A DNA stretch of 64,000 nucleotides from Methanolapillus africanus (GCF_032714475.1 NZ_JAWDKD010000013.1:1-64000); one strand, 5' to 3'. Shown: positions 51,750 to 60,542, counted from the first letter of the stretch. Notes: generated by a model from the letters alone, not told the origin. Program-made: numbers and translations.

Positions 51750-52392
51750 GCAAGCCCTCCCGAAAGATCAACCGAAAAATTCCGTCGCCTCGCTAGGAAT
51801 TTTTCAAGGGCGGTGTAAGTCTGTTCTTAATATTCGCTTCGCGAATAGCTCCCTTCGGTCGCGGAAATCTAATCTAATTAATTAAAGATATCTAGCAAAC
51901 CCTCCCGAAAAATCAAACGCTTTGCGTTTGATTTTCTCGGAATCCGATGAAATGGGATTGGGAAATAGCAACTGCAGGTGCAATCAGAATCGTAAACAGC
52001 AGGTACATATTGGAACAAGAATTAACTGTATTTTTGGAAACGGTGGGTGCAAACTGCAATCTAAAAACAGTCAACTGCAGGTGCAATTGGAATTTAAAAA
52101 ATAGTTAACTGCAGGTGCAATTATAATTTAAAAATAGTTAGCAGTAGGTGCAACTCAGTATTGGTAATTGGAATGCATCTTACTGATCGGATTCCGCAAA
52201 ATACAGACGCAAAGCGTCTGATTTTGCGGGATGTTTTGCATGAACATTCAGAACAAGCAAAACCAAACTTTCAGCGACCGAAGGGAGCCGTTCGCGTAGC
52301 GAACTCACTAGAAGCGGACTCCCACCGCCTTTGAAAAATTCCTAGCGTAGCGACGGAATTTTTGCGTCAGAATTTGCGGGACGGTTTGCTTG
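51750..52392. repeat. Mosaic palindrome/tandem-repeat element, locus M3 (two converging arms)
   Basis: Left arm, plus orientation: GCAAGCCCTCCCG (51750), AAAAATTCC/GGAATTTTT hairpin (51775-51804), ATTCGC-TTC-GCGAAT (51832-51846), GCTCCCTTCGGTCGC, GCAAACCCTCCCG (51895-51907), and perfect 12-bp hairpin AAAATCAAACGC (51909-51935). Centre (about 51965-52165): diverged TGCAGGTGCAA units shared with M1. Right arm, inverted: CCGCAAAAT...CAGACGC hairpin (52194-52229), CGGGATGTTTTGC (52227-52239), GTTCGC-GTA-GCGAAC (52290-52304), AAAAATTCC/GGAATTTTT (52334-52363), CGGGACGGTTTGC (52377-52389). It fills the 51585-52418 gap beyond copy H. No ORF. Confidence 0.8.
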
Positions 52393-52418
52393 GCTCGAAA
52401 ATAGTTTCTGATTTCAAA

Positions 52419-53783
52419 TCATCCGTTTTTCGGCATCAAAAATGATGTGTTTGCAGATGTTTCCGGAAATCCGGTCAAAACCGGCAGCTTATCATTTTCT
52501 TTCGGACCCATCGTCCAAACGGTTGTGTCCCAGCCGGTCCAAATCGAATTTGGATACGTGTTCCAAACGTCTTTTGAATTCACTTTTTGTCCGTTTTTGG
52601 ATGCAAACCAATTTGTGTCGGTTCCTTTCCAATAACAGCAACCAGTAATTTGGCTGTTTTCCGCATTGCCGGCAATGTGTCCGGTTTTAAAGTAAAGTTT
52701 GAATTGAGCGGCGGCAAAAGAAATTTCCGGGACGCTTCTTCTCACTTCTTTGTTCAATGCCGTGCAGTTTGTGATCGTCGTGTTCGTACAATTTCCGACA
52801 ATTCCGCCGGTGTATCCGAGGCTTGTTTTGTGTTTGACGGTTGCCGTTGTGTAACAGTTTTCAATCGTTGTGTTGTAGCAGCCGCCGACGATTCCGCCGA
52901 CATCCGCATTTGTATAATATCCTGTTTCATAAGCATCGGAATCGGTGACAAAAATTCCATCTGAATAACAATTTCGGATTGTTATATTCCCGCTGGTTGC
53001 GGCAATTCCGCCAAATGTTCCGGTGACATTGATTGTGATATTTGTGGCGGAACAAGAATCGATAGAACTGGTGTGATTGGAACTGACGTAATCGGTTCCC
53101 CCGGTGATTCCGCCGGCCCATCCGCCTTCAAAAGATACATTGTCAACATAACAATTTTTGATTTTGTTTTCAACATTGTGTCCCACAATTCCGCCGTTTC
53201 CAAGACTGGTCATTTTTGAATCAACGGCAGTGCAGTTTATGACGTCGCCTCTGAAACCGTGGCCGATTAAAAGCCCGCCGACAAAACGTCCGGAAACGGT
53301 TGAATTTCGGACGGTGCAATTCTGAATCGTTCCGTTAGAAAACGTACCGGACAACACGCCGGCATAAAAATAACCGCCGTTCACGGTCGCATTCTCAAAA
53401 TTCAAATTTGAAATCGTGCTGCCAATGGCATCGGCGAAAAGCCCGGCTCCGTTTTGTTCTTCATCGTCAATATACATATTTCGGATGGTTTTGTTGTTTC
53501 CATCAAAATTTCCGGAAAAAACCTCCCCCCAATATCCGCTGATCGGCTTCCATTCCGAAAAACCGGCTTCTTTTAAATCCAAATCATTCATCAAAATGTA
53601 ACTGGCAGACAGATTGTTTCGGATTTCGTCCAGTTGCCCGGCGGTTGCAATTTGGTACGGATCTTCCGCTGTTCCGGAACCGCTTCCGGAAAACGGCGTG
53701 TCGGCGGCGGCGACTCCTATGAATGCGGTGCAAATCAAAAGGAGAAGGAAGGATAGGAAAATGAATCGCGATTTATTTTTCAT
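52419..53783 (-). CDS. Secreted GLUG-repeat protein (GLUG-7)
   Basis: 454 residues. A cleavable signal peptide (MKNKSRFIFLSFLLLLICTA, then FIGVAAA-D) replaces the membrane anchor of GLUG-1 to -6. The lead-in GSGSGTAEDPYQIATAGQLD and FSGNFDGNNKTIRNMYI are the common GLUG form, without the LYDY domain. About eight diverged repeats (GGIVGHN, GGITGG, GGIVGN) carry several Cys. No C-terminal sorting signal or anchor is seen, so it is likely released or held non-covalently. Lies next to mosaic locus M3. Only distantly related to the island genes, so it is not a recent copy of them. Confidence 0.85.
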   Translation of the reverse strand: MKNKSRFIFLSFLLLLICTAFIGVAAADTPFSGSGSGTAEDPYQIATAGQLDEIRNNLSASYILMNDLDLKEAGFSEWKPISGYWGEVFSGNFDGNNKTIRNMYIDDEEQNGAGLFADAIGSTISNLNFENATVNGGYFYAGVLSGTFSNGTIQNCTVRNSTVSGRFVGGLLIGHGFRGDVINCTAVDSKMTSLGNGGIVGHNVENKIKNCYVDNVSFEGGWAGGITGGTDYVSSNHTSSIDSCSATNITINVTGTFGGIAATSGNITIRNCYSDGIFVTDSDAYETGYYTNADVGGIVGGCYNTTIENCYTTATVKHKTSLGYTGGIVGNCTNTTITNCTALNKEVRRSVPEISFAAAQFKLYFKTGHIAGNAENSQITGCCYWKGTDTNWFASKNGQKVNSKDVWNTYPNSIWTGWDTTVWTMGPKENDKLPVLTGFPETSANTSFLMPKNG

Positions 53784-53835
53784 AATTTAAAAAGAACACT
53801 TTCAAAATATATGTCTTTTTGTCATTTTTTGTTTT

Positions 53836-53890
53836 TGTGGCGCGCCGCCCCCCGTGCGTTATCGCAATCGTTTTTAAAAAAAGTCGATTA
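53836..53890 (+). repeat. GCGCGTTAT 3'-end element, copy I (diverged, exceptional orientation)
   Basis: GGCGCGCCGCCCCCCGTGCG followed by TTATCGCAATCG and TTTTTAAAAAAAG. It lies between two minus-strand genes but points in the plus direction, the only copy not oriented with a preceding gene. Confidence 0.65.
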
Positions 53891-53956
53891 AAAAAGGGCT
53901 CGGTTTTTCAACGAAAATCCGAGCCCGTATGTTATTTTTTTCATTTTTTATTTTAA

Positions 53957-55186
53957 TTATGATTTGACCTTTTCCTTTTCAGCATCCTTTTCTTTATTTT
54001 TCGGTCCCACATAATACGGCAATTGCGCATCTTCCGGAATCGTGTGGATGTATTTGGAACGGAAATCCTTGTCCCGCATAAGGCAAACCATCGATTGCTT
54101 CTTGTAGGCCGGGAATTTGCCGATATTTTCCCAAATTTCGGCGAGCGGCTCGTCTTTGACGTTTCCGAAGGAAAGGGGCGTGTACGGGCACGGCAAAACG
54201 TCTCCTGTGGAAGCAACGTGCATCCAGCGGCTGCCGGCGAAACAGCCGAACATGTCGGGGCCGAGCAGGTACGGGAGCGCGGAAACGCGCGGACCGCCGG
54301 GCGTCGAGTTGATTCTCTTGTGGAATTCTTCCAGGCGCTTGGCGTCGACGCGGGTAATTACTTCGTCTTCATGGCTTTTCCAGTTGCCGACGGCGATAAT
54401 TCCGGTCATGGACATTTCATCCATGCCAAGATCGGTGGCGAGCGCGTACAGCTCTTCAATGTTGTCGATGTTGTACGGCGAAATCGTGAGATACATATCC
54501 GTCATGATGCCGGCGGCTTTGGCGTTTTTAACGGCGTTGATCGCGTCGTCGAAAGCCCCTTTGCGGCCGCGGAATTTGTCGTGAACTTCCGGATCGGCGC
54601 TGTCAAAACTGATTTTTACGGAATTGAGACCGGCGTCTGCAAGGGCTTTGGCACGCTCTTCGTTGAGCCGGAATCCGGATGTGAACATCGAAACCGTTGT
54701 TCTTTCTTTGTCAATTGCCGCGACGATCTCCGGCAAGTCTTTGCGCAGCATCGGCTCGCCGCCGTCGAGCGTCACCAAGTAAGTGCCCATGTCCAGCGCC
54801 TGGGAAATGGCGCCCGTGATTTGTTCAAACGTCATTTCATTGTTCGGCTGCATCATGTCGGCGGCGCCGCAGTGAATGCATTTGTTCGGACAGCGCGGGG
54901 TCACGCCGATGGAAAACTGGTCCGGGGTTCGTTTTTTGAAAAGCGAGAAATTGATTTGAGAATGAATCATGCGGCTGAAAACCGGTCCCGGAATCGGCGG
55001 AATCCAGGTGGAAAAGATAATTTCGTCGTCCGTGACTGAAATCGGTTTTTCTTCCTGAAACACCTTGTTGATCCGGTCGACCACCGGTTTGGCGGCCAAA
55101 GCGAGCGGTCCGGTCGCGTCAAAAACAACTTTTCCGTTGACGACTTCCGCATTAATTTTAACAACTTTATAATCGTAAATTTGCAT
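53957..55186 (-). CDS. Radical SAM protein with SPASM-like C-terminal domain
   Basis: 409 residues. The N-terminal about 90 residues are a separate small domain (MQIYDYKVVKINAEVVNGKV). The radical SAM [4Fe-4S] motif CPNKCIHC (CxxxCxxC) follows at about 107, then TLDGGEPMLRKDLPE, the usual GGEP SAM-binding motif. C-terminal Cys residues (GCFAGSRW, LPCPYTP, MVCLMRDKDF) match a SPASM/twitch-type auxiliary cluster region. Lys/Glu-rich end. GGAG precedes the ATG. Relatives modify peptides or build cofactors (PqqE and heme-pathway AhbC/AhbD types); which reaction applies here cannot be told. No candidate substrate peptide is adjacent. Confidence 0.88.
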   Translation of the reverse strand: MQIYDYKVVKINAEVVNGKVVFDATGPLALAAKPVVDRINKVFQEEKPISVTDDEIIFSTWIPPIPGPVFSRMIHSQINFSLFKKRTPDQFSIGVTPRCPNKCIHCGAADMMQPNNEMTFEQITGAISQALDMGTYLVTLDGGEPMLRKDLPEIVAAIDKERTTVSMFTSGFRLNEERAKALADAGLNSVKISFDSADPEVHDKFRGRKGAFDDAINAVKNAKAAGIMTDMYLTISPYNIDNIEELYALATDLGMDEMSMTGIIAVGNWKSHEDEVITRVDAKRLEEFHKRINSTPGGPRVSALPYLLGPDMFGCFAGSRWMHVASTGDVLPCPYTPLSFGNVKDEPLAEIWENIGKFPAYKKQSMVCLMRDKDFRSKYIHTIPEDAQLPYYVGPKNKEKDAEKEKVKS

Positions 55187-55391
55187 TGAATTTCTCCATT
55201 TTTATTGACTGGTTAATAACATTTTTGAATTTATTTTTATTTATTATGGTATTTATTATGGTATTTATTATGATGAACCTTATTTTTGATATGAGTTTTT
55301 ATATTTTGTGTAATACTGTCTTCATTTTCAGGGTCTTAGTATAAATACGATACTGTAAATCTTTTATTTTCATCCGTTTTGAGGAATATAT

Positions 55392-55814
55392 ATGCGAACA
55401 GACAGGCGAAAAGAGGCTCTTTTGGCGTTGGAAGAGATTTTAAGCGCGCTTTCAGAGAACGCCGCTCTCGGTTCCGTGATCGTCGTCGAAGGACGGCGCG
55501 ACGTCCTCTCGCTGAAAAATCTGGGCATTTCCGGCGACATCCGGCCGTGCGCGTTTGAACCGTCGGCGGCGTTTTGCGAAACCATCGCGGAGTCCGGCAA
55601 AGACGTGATTCTTTTAACGGATTGGGACCGGCGGGGCGGCATCACGGCGGCGCGTTTGGCCGACCAATTCAAAAATTTGGACGTCAAGTACGATTTGACT
55701 TTTCGGGAAAAGATTCTCTTTTATTCCAAAAAAGAAATCAAGGACGTTGAAAGTCTTTATTCTTACGTCCGCAAGCTTCGGCAGGAATTTTATCCGGAAT
55801 CCGAATCCGATTGA
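55392..55814 (+). CDS. Small stand-alone Toprim-domain protein
   Basis: 140 residues. Toprim motifs: VIVVEGRRDVLSLKNLGI with the catalytic Glu, and VILLTDWDRRGG with the DxD pair. The archaeal small Toprim family (related to RNase M5/DnaG domains, sometimes UPF0292) has this size. GAGGAA precedes the ATG. Predicted nucleic-acid enzyme or binding protein; the substrate is unknown. Upstream DNA has a TATTTATTATGG unit repeated two to three times (55240-55275). Confidence 0.85.
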   Translation: MRTDRRKEALLALEEILSALSENAALGSVIVVEGRRDVLSLKNLGISGDIRPCAFEPSAAFCETIAESGKDVILLTDWDRRGGITAARLADQFKNLDVKYDLTFREKILFYSKKEIKDVESLYSYVRKLRQEFYPESESD

Positions 55815-55867
55815 ACCGGCAAATTGAAAGTATAAACAGTCAGAAAACCAAAACAAAAAAGAACAAA

Positions 55868-55950
55868 TAAAAACACCCACGGATTTTAAAAAACGCAAAA
55901 CGAAAAACCATTGCCATAACGCGCGCGCGTGCCGGCGCACAAAAAACAAA
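55868..55950 (-). repeat. GCGCGTTAT 3'-end element, copy J
   Basis: On the minus strand: CGCCGGCACGCGCGCGCGTT followed by ATGGCAATGG, TTTTTCGTTTTGCG, TTTTTTAAAATCCGTGGGTG and a T-run. It lies downstream of the minus-strand DUF356-like gene and in its orientation. Confidence 0.75.
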
Positions 55951-56062
55951 ATACAATAAAAAAACAATAAAAATAAACGAAAGCTGAAGCAAAAAACGGT
56001 CAAAATAATGATGAAAAACGGTCAAAAAGATTAAAAATGGAATAAAAAATCCATTTCTAATA

Positions 56063-56440
56063 TTAAGTGTCTTCCTTCTTCGGTTTGATCGCGTTTGTGA
56101 ATTTGCGGTCAAAGTCCGGGAAGTTGCCGTAATTGTTCATCAGTTCGTCGTAAACTTTCTCGTGCCGCGGACTGATGATGATGATATGGGCCGGCGGATG
56201 AATCTTTTTCAGATTGCTGATGGCTGCGCCCGGCGGGGTGTCCAGCTGGACCAATGATGCGGAACAGCATTCATTTTTGAGCGTCACGCTCATCACGTTC
56301 ATCAAAATCTGGTCGGCGTATTTTGTTGCGATATTCTTCGGACTGTCACTGAATTGCATATGTCCATATGTTTCAAGGTCATGCAATGCGATTTTTACTT
56401 TGTCAGGGTCATCTGCTCGTATTAAAGCGAAAGATTTCAT
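56063..56440 (-). CDS. DUF356-like conserved methanogen protein
   Basis: 125 residues. Begins MKSFALIRADDPDKVKIALH, then LETYGHMQFSDSPKNIATKY with ADQILMNVM, LDTPPGAAISNLKKIHPPAH and IIIISPRHEKVYDEL. This resembles the small methanogen family DUF356, whose function is not known. No signal or membrane segment. GGTGG precedes the ATG. A short hairpin (AAATGGA / TCCATTT) and T-tract follow the stop on the minus strand. Confidence 0.65.
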   Translation of the reverse strand: MKSFALIRADDPDKVKIALHDLETYGHMQFSDSPKNIATKYADQILMNVMSVTLKNECCSASLVQLDTPPGAAISNLKKIHPPAHIIIISPRHEKVYDELMNNYGNFPDFDRKFTNAIKPKKEDT

Positions 56441-57519
56441 TTTTATTCCACCACATGTTACATTTTTAATTGAATCGGAGAACTATTTTTTCAATTAACC
56501 GATTTTATCGTTTTTGTTTTTGAACTGTTTTTGCCGTTTTCATCCGTTTTTTTGCATCGTTTTTGGGTTCTGTTTTTCTCTCATCGTTTTTAATTGAGAT
56601 TTTCGATTCGTATTCTTGTTCATACCTTTATTAATATTATTCCCATTGATTCATTTTATAATCAAAATTTTATTCTTTGTTATTTTATTGAAATCCGTTG
56701 GAAATAAATTACTCACCGAATTAAGTTTTTTTAATTCTTTTTTGATTTAAAAAACTTTGTTATTTCTCATAAATTATTGTTTCATATATTCAAATTCAAA
56801 TGTTTTTAAACATTGTGTTTTTATTTTATTGTTATGTTTGTTTTTATTTTTATTGTCATTTTTTGACATTATTTTTATTAAATCATTCATAATTAAATCG
56901 AACATGAACCCGCCGGCGCGTCTGAAAAAATACACTATTCGCCATCAAGTTATACAAATAACTAAAACTGTCAATAAAATTGTTTCATATTCGGAAAAAT
57001 TATAAAAGTTAATTTTTTCAATTTGGAATAATTAAGCATATTATTATAGATATGCTCCTTTATAAATATTATTGCTATAATTATACCTTTTTTGTTTACA
57101 AAGCCACATCGGTGGACTCAATTAATTTGGATAAAAACACATCAAAGGTTGTTTTATCTTTTATTTTTTTTTATTTTTAAGCCAACGTCTTGTATTTTCA
57201 GGGGAAAAATCATGATTCATAACTTATTTATATATCGCTGACAACTCCACAACGAAAACAACTGTATTATTGATCAATTTCAAAAAGTTTAATTCATTAT
57301 GCGGAATATTTTTTCAAAAAATTTGATGTTCATGACAATCATCTAAAAATTATTTATTTTTATGTTTCGTTGACATATTCATTTAGTATCATGTTTTATT
57401 CTAGTTATTCGATTTATTGTGTTGTATTCATTCAAAATATTATTTAAATTGAAACTGAATTTATTATTTTAATTGAAACTGAATTTCTATCTGAAATCAA
57501 CCAAAACCGGGAATCATTT
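56441..57519. other. 1.08-kb AT-rich intergenic region
   Basis: Very AT-rich. Short frames exist (for example 56757-57005 plus) but have low-complexity Phe/Leu/Ile composition and no ribosome-binding site. Small hairpins are visible (AGCATAT / ATATGCT at 57035-57056; CCACATCGGTGG near 57108-57119). No gene or known RNA was recognised. The right end must hold the proA promoter. Confidence 0.5.
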
Positions 57520-58875
57520 ATGGAAGGCACAATTGAGGAGAAGGCTTATGCGGCCAAGCGGGCGTCCGTCCATTTGGCGAACGTTTCGACCGATGTGAAA
57601 AACAAAGCATTGAAAATGATGGCGGACGCGCTTTTAAACAACAAAGACGCCATTATGGACGCCAACCGGAAGGATTTGGAAGAAGCGGAGAAAATGAAAC
57701 AAGACGGCCAATTATCGTCGTCGCTTTACGACCGCTTAAAGCTCAGCGACGCCAAGTTCAATGACATGGTTTCCGGCGTGTCCGACGTCGCCAAACTGGA
57801 AGACCCGGTCGGAAAAACGCTCGCAACCGTTGTTTTGGACGAAGGCTTAACGCTTTATCAAGTCAGCTGCCCGATCGGCGTGATCGGCGTCATCTTTGAA
57901 GCCCGCCCGGACGTGGTTCCTCAAGTTATGTCCCTTTGCCTCAAGAGCGGCAACGCAACCATTTTCAAAGGCGGCAGCGAAGCCAAGAACTCCAACCGCG
58001 TTCTTTTTGACACGCTCATCAGCGCCATTTCCCAAATTCCCGAAATTCCCACAGCCGCTTTCCATTTGGCGGAAAGCCGCGAGGACGTCGCCAAAATGCT
58101 CGAGCTGGACAATTCCATCGATTTGCTCATTCCGCGCGGCTCCAACGATTTCGTCAAATACATTCAAGATAACACCCGAATCCCCGTTCTCGGCCATTCG
58201 AGCGGCATTTGCCACGCGTATGTGGACGAGAGCGCCGACATCGAGCTGGCGAAAAAAGTGTGCTTAGACTCCAAGATTCAATATCCTGCCGCCTGCAACG
58301 CCATTGAAACGCTTTTGGTGAACGAAAAAATCGCCGGCGAATTCCTGCCGCAAATGGCGAAATTATACGCCGACAACGGCGTTGAACTGCGTTTGGACGA
58401 CAAGTCGGAAACAGTTTTGAAAAAATCGGGCGCCGATTTGAGCGGCGCAAACCTTCAGAAGGCAACCGAGAAGGACTGGGACAGCGAATACAACGATTTA
58501 ATTCTTTCCATAAAAGTCGTCGGTTCCGTCGATGAGGCGATTGACCACATCAACAAACACGGGTCGCACCACACCGATGTGATTTTGTCTCAAAATAAAC
58601 AAAACATCAACCAATTTACAGGATTGGTCGACTCCGGCAACGTGATGGTGAACGCGTCTTCCCGATTCTCGGACGGATTCCGGTACGGCAAAGGGGCGGA
58701 AGTCGGCATCAGCACCAACAAAATCCATTCCCGCGGACCGGTCGGCATGGAAGGCCTCATGATTTACAAATACATATTATCCGGCAGCGGACAAGTGGTG
58801 GCGAACTACACCGGCATCGGCGCCAAAAAATACATGCACAAGCGGACAGATGAAAAATACTGCCGGCTTCAATAA
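57520..58875 (+). CDS. proA: Glutamate-5-semialdehyde dehydrogenase (gamma-glutamyl phosphate reductase)
   Basis: 451 residues. Second step of proline synthesis: NADPH reduction of gamma-glutamyl phosphate to glutamate semialdehyde. Aldehyde-dehydrogenase-like fold: CPIGVIGVIFEARPDVVPQV, LKSGNATIFKGGSEAKNSNR, LIPRGSNDFVKYIQ, catalytic C259 in YPAACNAIETLLV, and ASSRFSDGFRYGKGAEVGIS. Length normal for the eukaryote/archaeal-like form. First gene of a plus-strand cluster with proB 20 bp downstream. Confidence 0.96.
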   Translation: MEGTIEEKAYAAKRASVHLANVSTDVKNKALKMMADALLNNKDAIMDANRKDLEEAEKMKQDGQLSSSLYDRLKLSDAKFNDMVSGVSDVAKLEDPVGKTLATVVLDEGLTLYQVSCPIGVIGVIFEARPDVVPQVMSLCLKSGNATIFKGGSEAKNSNRVLFDTLISAISQIPEIPTAAFHLAESREDVAKMLELDNSIDLLIPRGSNDFVKYIQDNTRIPVLGHSSGICHAYVDESADIELAKKVCLDSKIQYPAACNAIETLLVNEKIAGEFLPQMAKLYADNGVELRLDDKSETVLKKSGADLSGANLQKATEKDWDSEYNDLILSIKVVGSVDEAIDHINKHGSHHTDVILSQNKQNINQFTGLVDSGNVMVNASSRFSDGFRYGKGAEVGISTNKIHSRGPVGMEGLMIYKYILSGSGQVVANYTGIGAKKYMHKRTDEKYCRLQ

Positions 58876-58895
58876 TTACGCGAGATGAAACTGAA

Positions 58896-60032
58896 ATGTC
58901 TGAAATTGACCGAAAAGACCTCTTTGAAAACTTGTCCCGCGTTGTGATTAAAATCGGAACGACGTCGATTACAAACGACGATTCCACCGTCAACACCGTC
59001 TTTTTAGACAGCGTCGCGTCTCAAACGGCCGGTTTAATCGCCGCCGGCAAAGAAGTGATCATTGTCACATCGGGCGCCATTGGCGTCGGCTTGCTGATGC
59101 TTGGCATTCCCACAAAACCCAAAGAAATTCCGGCGCGGCAAGCAGCAGCAGCTGTCGGACAAGGCGAGCTCATGCGTTATTGGAGCGAAGCGTTTCATCA
59201 TTACGATACCAAGGTCGCCCAAATTCTGCTGTCCTACGACTTTTATTCCGACCGGGTCAAATACCTGAACCTCCGAAACAGTATCGGCTCTCTTCTCAGT
59301 TACGGCGTGGTGCCGGTCATCAATGAAAACGACAGCACCTGCACGAATGAAATTGACACCGTTTTCGGGGACAACGACCGTTTGTCGGCCATGGTCGCCA
59401 GCAAAATTGAAGCGGACTTGCTCATCATTTTGTCCGACATCGACGGCCTGTACGACAAAAATCCGAAGGTTTATCCCGACGCGAAACTGATCAGTTTCGT
59501 CGAAAAAATTACGCCAGAAATCGAAGCATACGGCGGCGACCCGACCAGTATGAAAGGCGTCGGCGGCATGCGCACCAAACTCATCGCCGGAAAAATTTGT
59601 GAAAAAGCAGGTTGCCACATGGTGATTGCCAACAGCCAAATCGACCGCGTGATTGAAAAAGTGGTTGCCGGAGACAACATCGGCACGCTCTTTTATGCGG
59701 CCGAGGAAAATATTTCCAATAACAAAAGCCGCTGGATTTCTTTTTCAAAATCCGAAGGAACGATTTCCGTGGACCGCGGCGCCATGGACGCCGTCATCAA
59801 AACCGGCGGTCTTCTGCCCAAAGGCGTCAAAGGCGTTTCCGGGGATTTCAAACGCGGCGACATTGTTTCAATCGAGTGCGGCGGCGCCGTTTTCGCCAAA
59901 GGCATTACGGATTACGACGCGCAAGAGATTGACAAAATCAAAGGCGTTCACACGGACGATATTGAAAAAATTCTCGGACACAAAGACTACGACAACGTGA
60001 TTCGAAAAGAGAATATTGCGTTGTTGGATTAA
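58896..60032 (+). CDS. proB: Glutamate 5-kinase with PUA domain
   Basis: 378 residues. First step of proline synthesis: ATP-dependent phosphorylation of glutamate. Amino acid kinase domain: RVVIKIGTTSITNDD, IIVTSGAIGVGLLMLGI, VVPVINENDSTCTNEIDTVF, DNDRLSAMVASKIEADLLII and LSDIDGLY. A C-terminal PUA domain (about 285-365; DRGAMDAVIKTGGLLPKGVK) is present, as in bacterial full-length enzymes. No strong ribosome-binding site in the 20-bp gap, so coupling to proA is likely. A hairpin spans the stop codon. Confidence 0.96.
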   Translation: MSEIDRKDLFENLSRVVIKIGTTSITNDDSTVNTVFLDSVASQTAGLIAAGKEVIIVTSGAIGVGLLMLGIPTKPKEIPARQAAAAVGQGELMRYWSEAFHHYDTKVAQILLSYDFYSDRVKYLNLRNSIGSLLSYGVVPVINENDSTCTNEIDTVFGDNDRLSAMVASKIEADLLIILSDIDGLYDKNPKVYPDAKLISFVEKITPEIEAYGGDPTSMKGVGGMRTKLIAGKICEKAGCHMVIANSQIDRVIEKVVAGDNIGTLFYAAEENISNNKSRWISFSKSEGTISVDRGAMDAVIKTGGLLPKGVKGVSGDFKRGDIVSIECGGAVFAKGITDYDAQEIDKIKGVHTDDIEKILGHKDYDNVIRKENIALLD

Positions 60033-60060
60033 TTTATCCGATTCTCTTTTTTCTTTTTTC
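60006..60060 (+). terminator. Hairpin/T-tract spanning the proB stop
   Basis: Outer stem AAAAGAGAAT / ATTCTCTTTT (about 60006-60015 and 60041-60050) with inner GGAT / ATCC around the TAA stop, then TTCTTTTTTCTTTTC. Confidence 0.7.
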
Positions 60061-60239
60061 TTTTCTCTTTTGAACTGAATACTGTGTCGTGCTGCACCTA
60101 TCTCTTTTTTTATTTTTTTTGAAAACGATTCGTCTCATCTTTTTTTATAATATGTGATTCAATAGATTCTGAAAAAATATAAAAAGATATTTTAAGGAAG
60201 GCGCAAATCTGTTTTTAATCCAAAAAATGGTGATTAAAA

Positions 60240-60542
60240 ATGACGACTGATCAAAAACCCCTCCTTCAAACGCCCGAAAAAATATTGTTAATCAACCCCT
60301 CTGAATACAGTATTCAGGAAACATATGCCGATTCGGATTTTAAAATCTTGAAGTACATGTTCGACCGGTTCGCCGTCGAAGTCTGCGTTGACCGTGAAAA
60401 CCGCCTCGTCGGTTTTAAAAAAATCAATCAAATACCCGATCCGGGCGATTGGGTTGATTTGGCAAAGCAATTCGAAGAGGACATGGAACGGTTTTTTCCG
60501 GAAGAGGTCTTGCATGAGTCTTCCGATGTGGAAATTATCTGA
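60240..60542 (+). CDS. Unknown protein, first of a coupled pair inside the pro cluster
   Basis: 100 residues, soluble, acidic (AKQFEEDMERFFPEEVL near the end). TYADSDFKILKYMFDRFAVE and VDRENRLVGFKKINQI give a mixed alpha/beta prediction. GGTGAT precedes the ATG by 6 bases. Only two bases separate its stop from the next gene's start. Not recognised; a small two-gene unit with tight spacing could be an antitoxin/toxin-like pair, but no motif supports this. Confidence 0.6.
   Translation: MTTDQKPLLQTPEKILLINPSEYSIQETYADSDFKILKYMFDRFAVEVCVDRENRLVGFKKINQIPDPGDWVDLAKQFEEDMERFFPEEVLHESSDVEII

Noticed and set aside
53836..53890. GC-rich copy I as a terminator hairpin for the radical SAM gene
   Set aside because: It points against the minus-strand transcript and forms no long stem; it is better placed as a diverged member of the dispersed element family.
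56757..57005. 82-codon plus-strand open frame in the AT-rich gap
   Set aside because: Phe/Leu/Ile-rich low-complexity translation of AT-rich DNA, no ribosome-binding site and no recognisable domain.
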